The notes under the pieces: model-generated | What the model saw: only the letters and a program-made list of their open reading frames with translations | What the model was told of the DNA's origin: nothing | The model's database searches: none | Made by a program: the position numbers and the translations under genes | Part shown: positions 13,276 through 15,481 of the stretch, one piece after another | Layout of the letters: each line of letters begins with the position of its first letter | Numbering within the stretch: the stretch's first letter is position 1 | DNA from: Smithella sp. D17 | GTDB taxonomy: Bacteria > Desulfobacterota > Syntrophia > Syntrophales > Smithellaceae | Assembly (NCBI GenBank): GCA_000753945.1 | Contig: JQOA01000103.1 | Location: forward strand, 1-15,481 | DNA length: 15,481 bases | Direction: 5' to 3'

Positions 13276-15366
13276 TTAAAGGAATAAGACCGGTTCTCGC
13301 AAGATTGCTTCCCGTGCCTTATACGCACAGGCGGCGATTTCAGGATACGTATCCTTAAGCGAAGCAATTTGGCGTAGATTATCTGCGGTGCGCAAAATCA
13401 GTGTTGCCATGTCACCTTCCGCGATTCCCGTGGCTTTGATTACAGAATCCCAACTGTGTCCCTGTGCCCAGTAATAAACAGCGGCTCCGGCAGATGCGTG
13501 AAGTTTTACCACCGGAAAGCCGGCATCTTCCAGGCGATGGATAAGCGGCCGCACGGCAAGCGCAACCTTTTTAAATGATAACGTCAGTTTCGGTGGCAGA
13601 TCCTTGATAGTCAATTTCATATCGTCATCACGATCGTAAGCAAAAAATGCGACAACAGCAGCCAGAAGTTTTTCGTTTTCTTCAGGAAAAGCGTTTTCGC
13701 GCAGACACTGCGCCACAAGGAGCGGATAATCCAGCCGCAGTTTGGAAGCCCAATGTCCGTCTGCGGTCAGCGCTCCGGCTTCATCCACAAAGCCTTCTTT
13801 CTGTAAAAACTTAAAGTGGCGCGAAAAATCTTTCCAAAGTGATTTTGCAGCGGAATAATCAGAGCCATGGTGCCGGATATTTTGTTGATAAGCCGCAAAC
13901 GACCTCTCGAATATTTTACGAATGTCCTCCGGTGTCTGTGATAAAAGTAGATTCAAAACCATCGCGAAATCATTTTTTAATTGGCTTAAAATATCTTCCG
14001 GTTTTTGAAACAGCAAATACCGGATATGGTTTATATTCATAAATTTCCCGGTAATTGTCAGCATAAATCCGATATTATCTTGCCCGCGTCTTCCCGCGCG
14101 GCCGGTCATCTGGCTAAATTCCGTAGCCGAAAGCGGATTAAAATCATTCCCGTTGAATAAATCAGAGTTAAAAAGCACGATGGTTCTTGCCGGAAAATTC
14201 ACCCCAGCGGCAATGGTGGATGTGGCAAATATCACGCGCAAATGTCCCCTGTTCATCATTTCTTCCACAAGCATCTTCCAAGCGGGGAGTTGCCCGCCGT
14301 GATGAGCAGCAAGCCCCCAGGAGCGTAAAGCTTTTAGTTGCCGATGATTGGCAAGTGACGGGAAACGGTCAAGTAATTCATAGAGAGAATCATTGAATCC
14401 CACGGAATTTTCCGGAGACGAAAGCGTTCCCCGCGCTGTGAGGGCCGCATCGCATTCCGCGCGTGATTTTAAAAAAAATATAGCCGGCAGAAGATTAAAC
14501 CGTTCAAGAATTCTGATAATACCGATGTAATCCGGCATTGGACCGCCGCGCAATTTTTTATCGTTAGTTCTTCTTAAAAAATCCGCAACCGTCGGCGAAA
14601 CTTTTTTCCCTTCCAGAAAAGGATGCAAACATCCTGAAGGATGAAGAAAAAGAGGATAGAGCGGCACAGGGCGTTTTTCTTCCCTGATTACCACGCATGG
14701 TTTTTTACGGATTATTTCCAGCCATCGCGCGATTTCCTCACCGTTGCCGATTGTCGCCGATAAAAGCAGCAGATTAATCCGCGCCGGAAGGTAAATCATT
14801 ATTTCTTCCCAGACAACGCCTCGATCGGCATCGCCCAGGAAATGCGCCTCATCCAGAATTACCAGATCGCATTTCAAATCCAGCCCCTGATGCATGGCGT
14901 CGTAGAGCTGATTGCGCAGTATTTCCGTGGTGCCGACAATAATCGGCGCTTCGGTATTTTCTTTGGTGTCGCCGGTAATGATACCCACATTTTCAGGATC
15001 GAAATGCAGGCCGAACTCCACCCACTTGGAATTGGAAAGAGCTTTGAGGGGTGAGGCGTACCAGGCATGTCCACCCTTCTCCAGCACGGATAATATCGCC
15101 TCCCGCGCGATCCATGTTTTTCCGGAACCTGTCGGCGCAATTACCAGACAATCGGTTTTTTTGATCGCATCCAATGCTTTAATTTGGAAATCATCGGGAA
15201 CAAAAGGGGTGGGATGCGGCTTTCCTATTTTAGCCAGAACATTTTTAAGAGAAGATGCTATTTCCGGTTTGTAATAAGAGATCTTCTCTTTGCTTTTTGA
15301 TTTTCCCCGGGCGAAAGAACGCTTGAGCTGGAAGGGCTTTTTTCTTTTTTCAATTTTTTCTTGCAT
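13276..15366 (-). CDS. DEAD/DEAH-box helicase, Ski2-like superfamily 2
   Basis: The 696-residue protein (from ATG 15366) is an ATP-dependent nucleic acid helicase of the Ski2-like SF2 group. A Lys/Arg-rich N-terminal tail (1-40) is followed by a Q-motif-like DDFQIKALDA. Walker A APTGSGKT is at 77-84, SPLKALSN near 105-112, DEAH at 172-175, SAT at 203-205, motif V TSTIAAGVN at about 382-390 and motif VI QMTGRAGRRGQ at 419-429. The C-terminal 230 residues are helical and resemble the winged-helix/ratchet region of Mtr4/Hel308-type enzymes. The role is either RNA turnover or DNA repair; placement next to uvrB/uvrC hints at repair but is not proof. The frame stays open upstream to a TTG at 15405, but those 13 codons are a translation of the repeat, so ATG 15366 is preferred. 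No clear ribosome-binding site is seen. Confidence 0.9.
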   Translation of the reverse strand: MQEKIEKRKKPFQLKRSFARGKSKSKEKISYYKPEIASSLKNVLAKIGKPHPTPFVPDDFQIKALDAIKKTDCLVIAPTGSGKTWIAREAILSVLEKGGHAWYASPLKALSNSKWVEFGLHFDPENVGIITGDTKENTEAPIIVGTTEILRNQLYDAMHQGLDLKCDLVILDEAHFLGDADRGVVWEEIMIYLPARINLLLLSATIGNGEEIARWLEIIRKKPCVVIREEKRPVPLYPLFLHPSGCLHPFLEGKKVSPTVADFLRRTNDKKLRGGPMPDYIGIIRILERFNLLPAIFFLKSRAECDAALTARGTLSSPENSVGFNDSLYELLDRFPSLANHRQLKALRSWGLAAHHGGQLPAWKMLVEEMMNRGHLRVIFATSTIAAGVNFPARTIVLFNSDLFNGNDFNPLSATEFSQMTGRAGRRGQDNIGFMLTITGKFMNINHIRYLLFQKPEDILSQLKNDFAMVLNLLLSQTPEDIRKIFERSFAAYQQNIRHHGSDYSAAKSLWKDFSRHFKFLQKEGFVDEAGALTADGHWASKLRLDYPLLVAQCLRENAFPEENEKLLAAVVAFFAYDRDDDMKLTIKDLPPKLTLSFKKVALAVRPLIHRLEDAGFPVVKLHASAGAAVYYWAQGHSWDSVIKATGIAEGDMATLILRTADNLRQIASLKDTYPEIAACAYKAREAILREPVLFL

Positions 15367-15393
15367 TGACCGGATAATCCAGTTTTCTCTTGT

Positions 15394-15423
15394 GTCATTG
15401 TCCAACTTGATTGGACAATCCAG
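15394..15423 (+). repeat. Palindrome, GTCAT...ATCCAG, second unit
   Basis: ATTGTCCAA and TTGGACAAT pair perfectly around CTTGA. It differs from the copy at 12992 by one compensated base pair in the stem. A shorter, decayed relative (CATTG...AATCCAG) may lie at 15364-15382 just before it. Confidence 0.88.
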
Positions 15424-15431
15424 TTAATAAA

Positions 15432-15481
15432 TTATTTTTTATCGCCTTGCAAAACAAATTTTTTTGCAAGGTCAGACCACT
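15432..15481 (-). CDS. GIY-YIG endonuclease, C-terminal end only (runs off right edge)
   Basis: Sixteen codons read leftwards from the window edge: WSDLAKKFVLQGDKK then TAA (15434-15432). WSDLAKKFVL aligns with WRDLAEDFIL at the end of the nuclease pseudogene at 13045-13223, and the surrounding DNA aligns too: the TAA sits at the same distance from the palindrome as an in-frame TAA at 13032-13030. The tail PEW(K/R)DL is typical of small GIY-YIG nucleases. The rest of the gene lies outside the window, so whether it is intact is unknown. Confidence 0.6.
   Translation of the reverse strand, partial: WSDLAKKFVLQGDKK

Noticed and set aside
14912..15274. Plus-strand frame of 120 codons
   Set aside because: It is antisense to the helicase N-terminal motor domain, which has intact motifs.
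12992..15423. CRISPR array
   Set aside because: The hairpin repeats are too few, too far apart and in mixed orientation, and there are no spacers of regular length or cas genes.

Overview
The window looks like the chromosome of an anaerobic deltaproteobacterium (Desulfobacterota, probably a Syntrophaceae-like lineage). That assignment is an inference from a phasin-like gene, small Trp/Cys-rich and membrane proteins, a B12-type radical SAM protein, AT-leaning genes and many dispersed palindromes. No rRNA, tRNA or other taxonomic marker is present, so it stays tentative.

Layout. 1-640 (minus): the start of an unidentified gene running off the left edge, then a histidine phosphatase that is only half the usual length. 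640-1623 (minus): an ornithine cyclodeaminase/mu-crystallin family enzyme with a clear sigma70-type promoter. 1795-2880: a 56-residue membrane protein (minus), then on the plus strand a phasin-like gene with an in-frame stop at codon 9 and a 56-residue Trp/Cys-rich protein. 2881-3381: gene-free, with strong palindromes. 3382-6210 (plus): a tRNA-dihydrouridine synthase and a cobalamin-binding radical SAM protein. 6397-8072 (plus): a promoter, TPP riboswitch, intrinsic terminator, then thi4 and thiE overlapping by ATGA. thi4 carries a one-base frameshift in an A7 run. 8138-8740 (minus): a DTW-domain tRNA-modifying enzyme. 8860-12974 (minus): uvrC and uvrB, separated by the C-terminal remnant of an NCS2 nucleobase permease. 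12992-13264: a compact palindrome-nuclease-palindrome unit. 13276-15366 (minus): a Ski2-like helicase. 15394-15481: the start of a second palindrome-nuclease unit.

The most interesting structure is a dispersed palindrome family bounded by GTCAT and ATCCA(G). In its clearest form, two inverted copies tightly flank a small GIY-YIG endonuclease gene, here an internally deleted pseudogene; the 3' end of a second, probably intact nuclease lies beside another copy at the right edge. The hairpin stems of the copies differ by compensating base changes around a constant CTTGA loop. Solo palindromes with the same ends lie at 2954, 6228, 8859 and 10957. One supplies the last codons and stop of uvrC, which has lost most of its C-terminal HhH domain; another adjoins the permease remnant. 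This resembles the REP/RAYT arrangement but with a GIY-YIG nuclease as the candidate mobilising enzyme.

Six genes are broken or shortened (phosphatase, phasin, thi4, uvrC, permease, nuclease). Either this genome is eroding or the sequence is a metagenomic consensus with errors and repeat-driven misjoins; read-level data would separate these.
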